This document shows, in pieces, positions 23,840 to 31,612 of a stretch of DNA of 34,044 nucleotides. The translations under genes were made by a program, and so were the position numbers. Source of the stretch: Fibrobacter succinogenes (GTDB lineage: Bacteria; Fibrobacterota; Fibrobacteria; Fibrobacterales; Fibrobacteraceae); NCBI GenBank assembly GCA_902799745.1, contig CADCBQ010000032.1, positions 1-34,044 on the forward strand. The letters are read 5' to 3'. The number at the start of each line of letters is the position of its first letter. Position 1 is the stretch's first letter. The notes below the pieces were generated by a model. It saw only the letters and a list, made by a program, of their open reading frames with translations. It had not been told where the DNA came from and did not search any database.

Positions 23840-24000
23840 AATTAATCCTATTTTATTTTTTTTGTCTGTGGCTAAAAATAAAAAAATCCAACTGTCATTT
23901 TGTGCCAATTTGTGAATTTTTGGCGTTTTGCAAACATTGTTTGACATTTTCCGCATTCTTTAGCCTCGCATTACTCCTTTTAATTATATTTCGTGAAAGT

Positions 24001-25098
24001 ATGACTACTTTAGCACTTTCACATTTTGAAAAAGTTTTCCCCGCAAATCTCAAGGGCAAGCGTCTTGGCGCGGTCCTGCACCCGGCATCGGTTCTCCCGG
24101 ATTTGCACTATACCCTCGATTTACTCAAAGAATACGACGGCAAACTGTTTAAGCTTTCTGCCCTTTTTGGCCCGCAGCACGGTATTAAGGGACACACCCA
24201 GGACAACATGATCGAATGGGAAGGTTATACCGACCCCGAACTGGGTATTCCCGTTTATAGCCTTTACGGCGAACACCGCGAACCCACTGCCGAAATGCTT
24301 TCCCACGTGGACATGATGCTCGTGGACTTGCAAGACGTGGGAGCTCGTTACTACACGTTTATCTGGACGCTGTTTCTTTGTATGAAAGCCTGCGAAAAGG
24401 CCGGAATCCCCGTGATTGTGGTGGATCGTCCGAATCCGATTAACTGCGTAGACGAAGAAGGCCCTGTGCTTGATTTGAACTACACGAGTTTCGTGGGACT
24501 CCACAGCATCCGTACGCGCCATGCAAAGACCATTGGTGAACTCGCTGTCCAGTTCAAGGAAGAACGCTTCCCCAAGTGCGAACTCTATGTGCTCGGCATG
24601 GATGGTTACGACAAAAAGATGTGGTACGATCAGACGGGGCTCCCGTGGATTTTGCCGAGTCCGAACATGCCGACTCTCGATACCGCCATCGTTTATCCGG
24701 GCATGTGCCTGTTCGAAGCGACCAACGTGAGCGAAGGCCGCGGTACTACGCGTCCGTTCGAAATTTTCGGCGCTCCGTTTATCGATGCCGTCAAGCTTTG
24801 CAAGTACATGAACGACCTCAAGCTTCCGGGCGTGTATTTCCGCGAAAATTATTTCCAGCCCACCTTCCACAAGGGGGCTGGCCAAATCTGTGGCGGCGCG
24901 CAGATTCATGTGCTCAACCGCGACAAGTTCCGCAGCTTTGATATGGCCGTAAAGCTGTTGCAGTACATCTTTAACGAATATCCGAAGGATTTCGCCTGGA
25001 AACAGCCGCCTTACGAATATGAATTCAAGAAATTGCCTATCGACATTCTGCTCGGTAACGGCACATTCCGCAAGGAATTTATCGAAAGTAGCATTTAA
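24001..25098 (+). CDS. DUF1343/NamZ-like exo-beta-N-acetylmuramidase family protein
   Basis: 365 residues. This family (PF07075, CAZy GH171) includes NamZ, which releases terminal N-acetylmuramic acid from cell-wall fragments. Visible are GAVLHPASVLPD, SALFGPQHGIKGHTQDNM, PVYSLYGEHREPT, MLVDLQDVGARYYTFIWT, VVDRPNPINC, LPWILPSPNMPTLDTA and TNVSEGRGTTRPFE, all typical of the family. No signal peptide is seen from ATG 24001. An in-frame GTG at 23902 would add 33 residues including a hydrophobic run, but it lies in AT-rich promoter-like DNA, so I kept 24001. It is co-directional with sodB 21 bp downstream. A cytoplasmic muropeptide-recycling role is inferred. Confidence 0.85.
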   Translation: MTTLALSHFEKVFPANLKGKRLGAVLHPASVLPDLHYTLDLLKEYDGKLFKLSALFGPQHGIKGHTQDNMIEWEGYTDPELGIPVYSLYGEHREPTAEMLSHVDMMLVDLQDVGARYYTFIWTLFLCMKACEKAGIPVIVVDRPNPINCVDEEGPVLDLNYTSFVGLHSIRTRHAKTIGELAVQFKEERFPKCELYVLGMDGYDKKMWYDQTGLPWILPSPNMPTLDTAIVYPGMCLFEATNVSEGRGTTRPFEIFGAPFIDAVKLCKYMNDLKLPGVYFRENYFQPTFHKGAGQICGGAQIHVLNRDKFRSFDMAVKLLQYIFNEYPKDFAWKQPPYEYEFKKLPIDILLGNGTFRKEFIESSI

Positions 25099-25119
25099 CC
25101 CACAAGAAGGAGACACGCT

Positions 25120-25719
25120 ATGATTCAACAATCAAACGGAAAATTTGAAATGCCGGCACTCCCGTATGCAGCGGGCGACCTGGCTCCGGTTCTCAGCCAA
25201 GAAACCATCGAATTCCACTACGGTAAGCATCTGCAGACTTACCTCAACAACTTGAACGCAGCCCTTCCGGGCAGCGCTTTCGAAGGCAAGACTGTCGAAG
25301 AAATCGTCAAAACGGCCGAAGGTGGTGTGTTCAATAACGCAGGCCAGTTCCTGAACCACTACATGTATTTCATGCAGTTCAAGGCTCCGTCTGCCGGCAA
25401 CGTTCCGACGGGCAAGATTGCCGACGCCATCGCTCGCGATTTCGGCTCCTTTGAAAAGTTCCAGGAGGAATTCCAGGCGAAGGGCGCAGGCCTCTTCGGT
25501 TCCGGCTGGGTTTGGCTCTCTGCCGATGCTTCGGGCAAGCTTGTCATCACACAAGAAGGCAACGCCCAGAACCCGCTCACCAAGGGTCTCAAGCCGCTGC
25601 TGACCTTCGACGTGTGGGAACATGCCTACTACATCGACTACCGCAACCGCCGTCCGGATTACCTCAAGGGTCTGTGGCAGATTGTGGATTGGGACGTGGT
25701 CAACAACCGTCTCGGCTAA
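25120..25719 (+). CDS. sodB: Fe/Mn superoxide dismutase
   Basis: 199 residues. It converts superoxide to oxygen and hydrogen peroxide. Metal ligands: His33 (EFHYGKHLQTY), His80 (FNNAGQFLNHYMYF), and Asp and His in DVWEHAYYIDYRNRRPDYL near residue 165. The Gln in NNAGQ (Gln76) is at the position used by iron-type and cambialistic enzymes, so Fe is favoured but Mn use cannot be excluded. The strong AAGGAG ribosome-binding site and 21-bp gap suggest co-transcription with the NamZ-like gene. Useful to an anaerobe facing brief oxygen exposure. Confidence 0.93.
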   Translation: MIQQSNGKFEMPALPYAAGDLAPVLSQETIEFHYGKHLQTYLNNLNAALPGSAFEGKTVEEIVKTAEGGVFNNAGQFLNHYMYFMQFKAPSAGNVPTGKIADAIARDFGSFEKFQEEFQAKGAGLFGSGWVWLSADASGKLVITQEGNAQNPLTKGLKPLLTFDVWEHAYYIDYRNRRPDYLKGLWQIVDWDVVNNRLG

Positions 25720-25740
25720 TCTCAAAACAAGTGTAAATGA

Positions 25741-25771
25741 AAACCGCTGGTCGTTGAACCAGCGGTTTTTC
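25741..25771. terminator. Terminator after sodB (bidirectional)
   Basis: Stem AAAACCGCTGGT / ACCAGCGGTTTT with loop CGTTGA, followed by T residues. It lies 25 bp from the end of the converging lipoprotein gene. Confidence 0.88.
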
Positions 25772-25795
25772 TTATAAGTAATTTGGTTTAGGAAC

Positions 25796-26314
25796 TTACT
25801 GCTTGGCAGGCACGAATCCGTCGGTCGTCAAGAGTTCCATGGTTGCCTGGCGGGCGGCGGTGATGCCGGGGCCATTGCCCAGGGGCATGGGGTTGTTCCA
25901 ATTCACGGAACCCTTCCATACGGGCTTCTTTTCTTCAATAGAATACAGCACCAGTTCTTCATCGAAACTGTCGAGAGCTGCGTTGTACAGGTTCACCTTG
26001 GTGAAGTTCTGGACCAGCAGGTAGTCGGCGTTCTGTTCCTTGGCGTAATCAAGAACCGGATTTTCGCTGAGCGAAAGCGAACTCTTGTCCTGCACGTAGG
26101 CCTTGGCTTCGACGCCGTGAACCTTCAGGGAGTCGGCCACGGTGGTTGCAACCTGGTTTGCGAAATCGGCCACCTGCTTGTGGGATTCGGAAACGACGAC
26201 AACAGTCTTGCCCTGCAGCGGGTGTACCTTGTCAAAGTTGGACATTTTCTGAATTGCGGGGGCGCAAGAGCAAAGCAGAAGTGCAGCGAATGCGAGTAAC
26301 AGTAATTTTTTCAT
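25796..26314 (-). CDS. Lipoprotein of unknown function
   Basis: 172 residues with a lipoprotein signal and lipobox LLCSC (Cys17). The mature part contains GKTVVVVSESHKQVADFANQVATTVADSLK and a DYLLVQNFTKVNLYNAALDSFDEELVLYSIEEKKPVWKGSV stretch, an alpha/beta pattern like small outer-membrane lipoproteins that process stress or assembly signals; I cannot name a family. Its ATG shares one base with the stop of the upstream lipoprotein gene, with AGAGGAG inside that gene's end, so the two are coupled. Confidence 0.7.
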   Translation of the reverse strand: MKKLLLLAFAALLLCSCAPAIQKMSNFDKVHPLQGKTVVVVSESHKQVADFANQVATTVADSLKVHGVEAKAYVQDKSSLSLSENPVLDYAKEQNADYLLVQNFTKVNLYNAALDSFDEELVLYSIEEKKPVWKGSVNWNNPMPLGNGPGITAARQATMELLTTDGFVPAKQ

Positions 26315-26850
26315 TATTTCTCCTCTTTTAAGATTGAATTTTCATGAAAGTCTTTGATGATTCCTTTGACGAGCTCGCTTTGGGCCCAAAGGTTCATGCC
26401 TGTCGTTTTCAAAACCGCTTTCCAAACGACCTTGCCGTTGTTGCAGTCGTACATGATCGAAGTGTATTCGACTTCGCTGGAATTGCCCACGATCATGCCG
26501 GTGGAAGCGTCGTACTGGGTGGTTTGCGACTTGCCCGAAACGGTGGTTTGCAACAGGTAGGAATCTTGGCATTCGCCCATGAGAGTCTTGGGACTAACCG
26601 GTTCCAGGGCTAGAGCCTCGTTCTTGCGGTATTCGATTTCAAGATTGTTCTTTTGACCGTATACATTCCATAGGGAATCGAGCTTGTTGGTGTATTCGGT
26701 GTAGGCCTTTTGTTCATCGACAAGAATCCAGAGCTTCTTGCCGTTGATGTCGAGGCCGGGTACGGAGTTACGCTCAATTTGAGTTCCTGCGCAGGCGGCA
26801 AGAATCAGGCCGAGCGATAAAGCCAAGAGAGAGAATGTTTTTTTACGCAT
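26314..26850 (-). CDS. Lipoprotein of unknown function
   Basis: 178 residues with lipobox LAAC (Cys20). The mature domain includes VPGLDINGKKLWILVDEQKAYTEY and VEYTSIMYDCNNGKVVWKAVLKTTG. The 'K.VWK..' element recurs in the downstream lipoprotein (KKPVWKGSV), so the two genes may be distant paralogues with related folds (inference). It is the first gene of the two-gene operon; no clear ribosome-binding site precedes ATG 26850. Confidence 0.7.
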   Translation of the reverse strand: MRKKTFSLLALSLGLILAACAGTQIERNSVPGLDINGKKLWILVDEQKAYTEYTNKLDSLWNVYGQKNNLEIEYRKNEALALEPVSPKTLMGECQDSYLLQTTVSGKSQTTQYDASTGMIVGNSSEVEYTSIMYDCNNGKVVWKAVLKTTGMNLWAQSELVKGIIKDFHENSILKEEK

Positions 26851-26904
26851 AGTTTAAATGTAGTATTAGTTGGTTAGTTTGTCAAAGATTTGTAATACAA
26901 CCGA

Positions 26905-27765
26905 TTATTCATCCGGGTTTTCACGTTCGATAAGCCCGTTCTCGCCTCGGAACATTTCTTCCCATTCGTAGTTGTTGCCGTCTTTGCATTTGAAATAGTA
27001 TCCTTCGGAGTAAGTTTCGCACAAACTCGAAGGAGTCGATTTCGCAATTTTGGTCTTGTACATTGTTTTGCAGTGGACGGTGGTATCGCTGGCGAGCATA
27101 TACGGATAAGAGGTGCTTGCTTCAGCTTGTGCGCTGTCTTGCGCGATTTTTTTCTGGATGGGAATATACTTGTTGTCTATGGTAGAATATTCCTGCTGAA
27201 AGATCGTGTCACCTTCCAGCTTATTAAATGCTCCTGGTGAATACGTGCATCCGTTATCGCAAGTATACACGTTGACGGTTCTGTCGTAATCTTGGCAGAC
27301 GGGCTGAACAATGCCGTATAAAGGCTCATATTCTCCCATTTCGGCAACGGTTTGTTTTAAAGAGGGCTTACTTGAAGGGCACCACGATTTGTGTAAGTAG
27401 CTTGAATCCTTGCAGTGAACATTTGGGAATGTGCTTAGCGTGTAGGGATATTCGCTGTTCATGCTAGATGACGATTCCGCTTCGCTAGACGATTCGGGTG
27501 CGGCTTCGGAGCTGCTGGAAACTTCGTCAAAAGATTCGCTCGAGGGAATCGCTTCTTCTTCGGAAGAACTGGTGGGGGCGGTTGCTTCGGAATCGCTGGA
27601 TTGTGGATCCGGAGTTTGCGTTTCTTCAGCTGCGTCGCTAGGAGTGATTTCGCCGGGATTGTTCGGAATGACGGGGGCGCTGCTGTTTGAGTCGCTGTCG
27701 CAACCGGCCCAGAAGATAGCGGCAATGCATAAAGCGAGCTTGCGCTTGCACTTCCTGATAGACAT
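26905..27765 (-). CDS. Lipoprotein with Ser/Glu linker and repeated YPY-x-VHCK motif
   Basis: 286 residues. Lipoprotein signal with WAGC (Cys22), then a low-complexity Ser/Glu/Pro/Ala linker (about 23-102), a hallmark of Fibrobacter cell-surface proteins. The C-terminal half is Cys-rich and carries two related segments: EYPYTLSTFPNVHCKDSSYLHK (near 104) and SYPYMLASDTTVHCKTMYKTK (near 219). The family is unknown. A surface-exposed, disulfide-stabilised domain held off the membrane by the linker is likely. A good AAAGGAG site precedes ATG 27765. Confidence 0.75.
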   Translation of the reverse strand: MSIRKCKRKLALCIAAIFWAGCDSDSNSSAPVIPNNPGEITPSDAAEETQTPDPQSSDSEATAPTSSSEEEAIPSSESFDEVSSSSEAAPESSSEAESSSSMNSEYPYTLSTFPNVHCKDSSYLHKSWCPSSKPSLKQTVAEMGEYEPLYGIVQPVCQDYDRTVNVYTCDNGCTYSPGAFNKLEGDTIFQQEYSTIDNKYIPIQKKIAQDSAQAEASTSYPYMLASDTTVHCKTMYKTKIAKSTPSSLCETYSEGYYFKCKDGNNYEWEEMFRGENGLIERENPDE

Positions 27766-27918
27766 ATTGTTCTCCTTTTTTTCTTAATATACCTTAAAAT
27801 AGGCTTTCTTGCAAACGAATTAATCCAAAACTTTGGACAAATTGTAAATAAAAAGGAGTAAATCACGCTTTTTTGTTTATATTAATAGGGAAATGTTTAT
27901 CCATTTTGAGGTGTGGCT

Positions 27919-28551
27919 ATGGACAACGAATTGACGCTTTTGATAGGGAAGGGGGAAAAGATCCTTTATGCCGGAAAGCCGGACAAAAGGTGTTTTATTT
28001 TTGAATGCATCTTCAATCCGCTGCTCCCGTTTGCGGCTTTGTGGGGCGTTTTTGACATGTTCTTTATCGGGGCTGCATTCTCTTCGGACAAGGCAGGCGA
28101 GGCCACCTTCTTTATTATCCCGTTCATGGCGCTGCACATGATGCCGGTTTGGCTTTACCTGGGCGGGGCGCTGCTTTCGTTTAGGCGGTACCGCAATACG
28201 GCCTATATTGTTACCGACAAGGGTATTTACGCATCCGGCGGCATCTTCGCCAGAACATACAAGTCCAAACCGTTTGCGGAACTATCCCATGTGGACCTGC
28301 ACCGAGGCATTTTTGACCAGTGGTTTGGCGTGGGCGACATCATTACGACCTCTGCGCAGGCCAATCCCGCCACGCTGAATGGGCGTAGGACTTCTACCAA
28401 CGCGGGCATTTCCATTGACAGTATCGCCAATTACGCGGAAGTGTACAAGCTCGTGAAACAGCTGCAAGAAGACATCTACACCGACGTGATGTATCCCAAT
28501 GATTTGCGTCCTTCAGAAAATCACGGGTATAAGTCGAAGTATATGCGCTAA
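27919..28551 (+). CDS. PH-domain (bPH2-type) membrane protein
   Basis: 210 residues. The N-terminus (LTLLIGKGEKILYAGKPDKRCFIFECI) and two hydrophobic hairpin segments (about 35-58 and 70-92) are followed by RYRNTAYIVTDKGIYASGGIFARTYKSKPFAELSHVDLHRGIFDQWFGVGDI, the classic bacterial PH-like (PF03703) pattern. The function of such proteins is poorly known. I chose ATG 27919 over GTG 27913 because GAGG (27908-27911) is spaced correctly only for the former. The 3' end overlaps the converging L,D-transpeptidase gene by 4 bp. Confidence 0.8.
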   Translation: MDNELTLLIGKGEKILYAGKPDKRCFIFECIFNPLLPFAALWGVFDMFFIGAAFSSDKAGEATFFIIPFMALHMMPVWLYLGGALLSFRRYRNTAYIVTDKGIYASGGIFARTYKSKPFAELSHVDLHRGIFDQWFGVGDIITTSAQANPATLNGRRTSTNAGISIDSIANYAEVYKLVKQLQEDIYTDVMYPNDLRPSENHGYKSKYMR

Positions 28552-28988
28552 GGCTTGATGGTTATCGGGGTTCCGTCCTTGACTGCGGCGTATATTTCTT
28601 CGATTTCGTCGTTGGTGACGGCGATGCAGCCGGCAGTCCAGTCTTTCCACTTGTGCCAGAACTTAAAGAGGAATGCGGGAACCTTGTTCGGGTAGCCGTG
28701 AATCATGATGTCGCCGCCGGGTTCGTAGTTGCCAACTTTTGCGGCCTTGATTTGCTCCGCGTTCGGGTACAAAATCTTCATCGACAAATGAAATTTGCTT
28801 TTGGCGTTGTGCCACTCGATGGTGTAATTGCCTTCGGGCGTCTTGTTGTCACCGGACTTGACCTTCGCACCCACGGGATTCTTGCCAAGCGAAATCCTGT
28901 ACGTCTTGACGATGTTCTCGCCGTTGCGCAAGTGCATTTGGCGTTTCGCCTTTTCTACGAGAATGTTGTCGATGGGTGAGGAGAGCAT
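28548..28988 (-). CDS. L,D-transpeptidase (YkuD-family) without signal peptide
   Basis: 146 residues, essentially only the catalytic domain. The active-site pattern is IMIHGYP (95-100, His97) and DWTAGCIAV (116-124, Cys121), with NKTPEGNYTI (48-57) upstream, all typical of YkuD-fold enzymes that cross-link or attach proteins to diaminopimelate in peptidoglycan. No signal peptide or membrane anchor is seen from ATG 28988, and stops upstream leave no room for a longer start. Either export is unconventional, the start is elsewhere, or the enzyme acts on cytoplasmic substrates. Catalytic residues are intact. Confidence 0.83.
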   Translation of the reverse strand: MLSSPIDNILVEKAKRQMHLRNGENIVKTYRISLGKNPVGAKVKSGDNKTPEGNYTIEWHNAKSKFHLSMKILYPNAEQIKAAKVGNYEPGGDIMIHGYPNKVPAFLFKFWHKWKDWTAGCIAVTNDEIEEIYAAVKDGTPITIKP

Positions 28989-29032
28989 GACTTGAAATGT
29001 AGTGATAAAGGTCTTTCTTTATTGGATTTGAT

Positions 29033-29521
29033 TTATTCTAATTTGTTCGGCAACGATTTGTTTTTAAAAGGCCAGTCTAAAAGTAGGTCTTGCAGGTTTT
29101 TTGACTTTTTCCATCGCCTAAATGATTTTATGCATAAAAGAGTAAATGCTCCAATTGTAAACCAACTTAATAAAACGCTTATAGAAAGTATTTTGGTATC
29201 AATGTCGGGTTTTGCGATGCTGATTATACAATGAAAGAATAGCGCTATTTGGAATATAATAATACTCCAAAAAAGAGAGTCTTCTTCAGGCTTGTCTATT
29301 CCACGAAAACTAAAGGGCTTTGTTATTATAAGTGGATTGTCTTTTATTGATTTTGATTTCAGAATTGCAAACGTAAGCCAAGAAAAGGGAACGATGCTGA
29401 TCAGCAGAAAAATTACCACCCTTTTATCGCCCATGTATATTAAATCGACAATAATCGTTTCAATGAAGACAATTATGCTGGCCACTGTAAACAAAAATCT
29501 TTTTTTTATATCGCTAGTCAT
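29033..29521 (-). CDS. AT-rich membrane protein of unknown function
   Basis: 162 residues with four hydrophobic segments (about 10-30, 35-53, 84-105 and 112-132) and a basic C-terminus (FRRWKKSKNLQDLLLDWPFKNKS). Base composition is much more AT-rich than the flanking housekeeping genes and codons are A/T-ending, suggesting a transferred gene. ATG 29521 with an AAGG site is preferred to TTG 29524. No family recognised. Confidence 0.6.
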   Translation of the reverse strand: MTSDIKKRFLFTVASIIVFIETIIVDLIYMGDKRVVIFLLISIVPFSWLTFAILKSKSIKDNPLIITKPFSFRGIDKPEEDSLFWSIIIFQIALFFHCIISIAKPDIDTKILSISVLLSWFTIGAFTLLCIKSFRRWKKSKNLQDLLLDWPFKNKSLPNKLE

Positions 29522-29563
29522 CAAAAATGCCTTGTGAATTATGGGTAATTATAAAAAGAATAT

Positions 29564-29597
29564 AAAAAAAACACCCGGCTTTGAACCGGGCGTTTTG
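29564..29597 (-). terminator. Leftward terminator (third, diverged copy of the TTCAAAG-loop type)
   Basis: Minus strand: CGCCCGG-TTCAAAG-CCGGGTG followed by eight T residues. The loop and overall design match the two copies at 31613-31644 and 33471-33505, but the stem is CCCGG instead of CCAGG. Upstream on this strand is the GNAT-like remnant. GCTTGTGGATCCT, just outside it, is also shared with the copy next to leuD. Confidence 0.75.
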
Positions 29598-29616
29598 TAA
29601 TGCTTGTGGATCCTAT

Positions 29617-29716
29617 CGCCGCACCCTTCGACAAGCTCAGGGACCTTGCTGCTTTTGCTCAAAGGGAGCTGAGCGACCGCCCCATACCTCAGAGCGTAGC
29701 GACCTCAAAGGCATGG
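29617..29716 (-). repeat. Degenerate family A and family B palindromic repeats (copies A4, B4)
   Basis: 29623-29642 contains CCCTTCGACAAGCTCAGGG, a variant family A end. 29682-29716 on the minus strand reads GCCTTTGAGGTCGCTACGCTC then TGAGGTATG, a family B element. Between them CTCCCTTTGAGC is a partial copy. They fill the gap created in the GNAT-like gene. Confidence 0.6.
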
Positions 29717-29771
29717 AGTACGCGCCCGCACGTTGCCATTCTTCTGTAGCTCGGAGAATCTTGATATCCAT
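29637..29771 (-). pseudogene. GNAT-acetyltransferase-like 5' remnant truncated by palindromic repeats
   Basis: From ATG 29771 the first 18 codons read MDIKILRATEEWQRAGAY, like the beginning of a GNAT-family acetyltransferase. Translation then runs straight into family B and family A-type repeat sequence (29637-29716) and stops after 44 codons. No acetyl-CoA-binding motif is present anywhere near. It is best read as the leftover head of a gene whose body was lost. The opening MDIKIL is also that of the C39-like protein at 6811-7509, which in other bacteria is fused to a GNAT domain; this may be coincidence. Confidence 0.4.
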
Positions 29772-29808
29772 GGTAGTCTAAGGTAGAGTTTTTATCGGAG
29801 TCCCGTAT

Positions 29809-30303
29809 CTAGTCGGCTCTTATTTCACAATCTCTATTTCCTAATTGACGAATGGTGTCGATGGAGTAGAACCAATGGTCAATTTCCCCGCAGGGCGTTT
29901 CTGGGTTCTCCAGAACGGGATAGTATTTATCACTGTATAAGTTATATCGCACTTGGCTGATGTCGAACATGTAACAATTGTCTAGCGCGATGTTAATCTT
30001 TGGAAATTTGAAACTTCCGTTATCGCAAAATCCTTCCATTTCTATGGTAATCGTCTTTATTGGGGTATCTGAGTAGTCATCTATTGATAAACTTTCCCAG
30101 AATACGGCTTTGTCCGAAATCGACTTGTACAGGTTCGTATCGAAATAAATGGAATCGTCTTCCCAAATTTTAAGATTCAGCCTGTTCAATTCGGCCGGAA
30201 TATTTTGGACTCTTGCGTCGAAAACGAGTGTGCTTGGATAAGATAAATCTTCAAAACAGGCACATAAAAAGATTGAGACAAGACTGATTAACCATAATTT
30301 CAT
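29809..30303 (-). CDS. Small lipoprotein of unknown function
   Basis: 164 residues with lipobox FLCAC (Cys16). The mature part is acidic with four further Cys residues (EMEGFCDNGSF, LDNCYMFD, ETPCGEID, GNRDCEIRAD) that could form two disulfides. No family recognised. A GGAG site lies nine bases before ATG 30303. Codon use is AT-leaning like its accessory neighbours. Confidence 0.65.
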   Translation of the reverse strand: MKLWLISLVSIFLCACFEDLSYPSTLVFDARVQNIPAELNRLNLKIWEDDSIYFDTNLYKSISDKAVFWESLSIDDYSDTPIKTITIEMEGFCDNGSFKFPKINIALDNCYMFDISQVRYNLYSDKYYPVLENPETPCGEIDHWFYSIDTIRQLGNRDCEIRAD

Positions 30304-30398
30304 GTTCTATATCTCCATTGTTTTCCTCTGCTCGTAAAGAGCCCCTATAAGACCTATTTTTGAATATACCTTTATTTATGCGGATTCGCAAGCGGCTT

Positions 30399-30986
30399 TT
30401 ATGTTGTCACGAACTTAATCAGTTCTGTATAATCCCCGGAATCGGCGGCATGAAGCGCGTCAATATATTTCTTCCGTAAATCCGTAATGTCGGTCAAGCT
30501 GGCATCTCCCCAATAGAGCCGCGGCTCGCCAAGTTGCTGCATGAGCAGGTCGGCCATCAGTCGCGAAATTCTACCATTGCCGTTAGGGAACGGGTGGATT
30601 AAAACAAGCCTGTGGTGAAGCCGGACGGCTATTTCCAAGTTGGGGAATGTATGGTTCTCCATCCAGAATTTCACATCATCGAACAACGTCTTCAATTTGA
30701 CGGGAATTTGGTATGGCGCGACCCCAATGTTTCTTTCCGTCGTTCGGTATTCACCGGCCCATTTCCACACTTGACCGAACATCCGTTTGTGCAATTTCAT
30801 AAGGAATGTATCGTTTAGAACATCTTGTTGCTTGTGAGTTGCGAGCCACATTTCAGCATCCAAAATATTGCGCGTTTCAAACTCGTTGAGTTCACGCCTA
30901 AGCGTTATCCACTTGGGCTTTAACCCTTCGCATTCTTCTGGCGTAAGGGGCGTAGAATTGTCGTCTGATGTAAATATATCGGCCAT
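30399..30986 (-). CDS. Fic-domain protein ('mobile mystery protein B')
   Basis: 195 residues. The Fic motif HPFPNGNGR (131-139) is complete, with the catalytic His, followed by ISRLMADLLMQQLG. Upstream are NDTFLMKLHKRMFGQVWKWAGEYRTTERNIGV and PYQIPVKL (flap/substrate loop), typical of the family called mobile mystery protein B. Fic proteins transfer AMP or related groups to target proteins, and this subfamily travels with an HTH partner as a toxin-antitoxin-like pair. I start at ATG 30986 because the family begins around MADIFTSDDNSTPLTPEECEGL; longer in-frame starts (31010, TTG 31025) exist and none has a good ribosome-binding site. It lies 60 bp after the partner gene. Confidence 0.87.
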   Translation of the reverse strand: MADIFTSDDNSTPLTPEECEGLKPKWITLRRELNEFETRNILDAEMWLATHKQQDVLNDTFLMKLHKRMFGQVWKWAGEYRTTERNIGVAPYQIPVKLKTLFDDVKFWMENHTFPNLEIAVRLHHRLVLIHPFPNGNGRISRLMADLLMQQLGEPRLYWGDASLTDITDLRKKYIDALHAADSGDYTELIKFVTT

Positions 30987-31046
30987 ACCCAAAATATAAA
31001 TTATGGGCATGTCATAAAATGACAAAATGACGAATGGGGAAAATTT

Positions 31047-31490
31047 TTACTTGTCCCAAATGCGCCTTATGTTCTTGGCTATCATCTCATCGGCCATGTC
31101 CGTCAGGATATGCGGATCATCGGCAAGTTGATTTTCCAATGCCATGTTCGTGTTGACGCTCGATAGGATTGCTTCGGCTTTTTTGTGGGCCTGTCGTTTA
31201 ATCGTCTCCTGCAGGCTGCTCTTGGGGATAAAACCGTAAACGAAATCGCAGTCAAGGCCTTCCGCGATTTTTTTCATGGTCGAAATCTTGAGGTTGTTTT
31301 CGTTGAGTTCCATCTTGGCGATGCGCGGCTGAGAAAGCCCGACGCGTTCCGCAAGTTGTTTTGCGGTCATTCCGAGAGCCCGACGAACGGCGGAAATCCA
31401 CCCCTGCTTGGGCGGTTGGGCGTCGCGAAGCTGGGCGAGGTTTCCCGTCTTATGGGCAAGAGCCCTGAGCAAAATCAGCCTTTGGTTCAT
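31047..31490 (-). CDS. HTH (XRE-type) regulator, 'mobile mystery protein A'
   Basis: 147 residues. A helix-turn-helix at about 40-62 (GMTAKQLAERVGLSQPRIAKMELNE) is preceded by PPKQGWISAVRRAL, and GLDCDFVYGFIPKSSL follows, the hallmark arrangement of mobile mystery protein A. It should repress its own promoter and may neutralise the Fic partner. AGG lies eight bases before ATG 31490. The AT-rich upstream region holds the probable operator. Confidence 0.87.
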   Translation of the reverse strand: MNQRLILLRALAHKTGNLAQLRDAQPPKQGWISAVRRALGMTAKQLAERVGLSQPRIAKMELNENNLKISTMKKIAEGLDCDFVYGFIPKSSLQETIKRQAHKKAEAILSSVNTNMALENQLADDPHILTDMADEMIAKNIRRIWDK

Positions 31491-31560
31491 AAAATAACCT
31501 ATTTGTTATAATATTTTTAGATAATATAATAAATATATTATATAATTTCAATAAAATATA
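31491..31560 (-). promoter_or_regulatory. Promoter/operator region of the HTH/Fic pair
   Basis: Nearly pure A+T with overlapping inverted repeats: TAAC-N6-GTTA at 31495-31508 next to the start, and an ATAATAT / ATATTAT pair around 31532-31553. Such structure fits autoregulation by the HTH protein; the exact site is inferred. Confidence 0.4.
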
Positions 31561-31612
31561 ACTTTTTTGCTATGAAACGAAAGATGGCTCTGAAAAAAAT
31601 ACAATTTCCCGC

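Noticed and set aside
24121..25131. 336-codon minus-strand frame opposite the NamZ-like gene
   Set aside because: Shadow of a well-recognised GH171-family gene.
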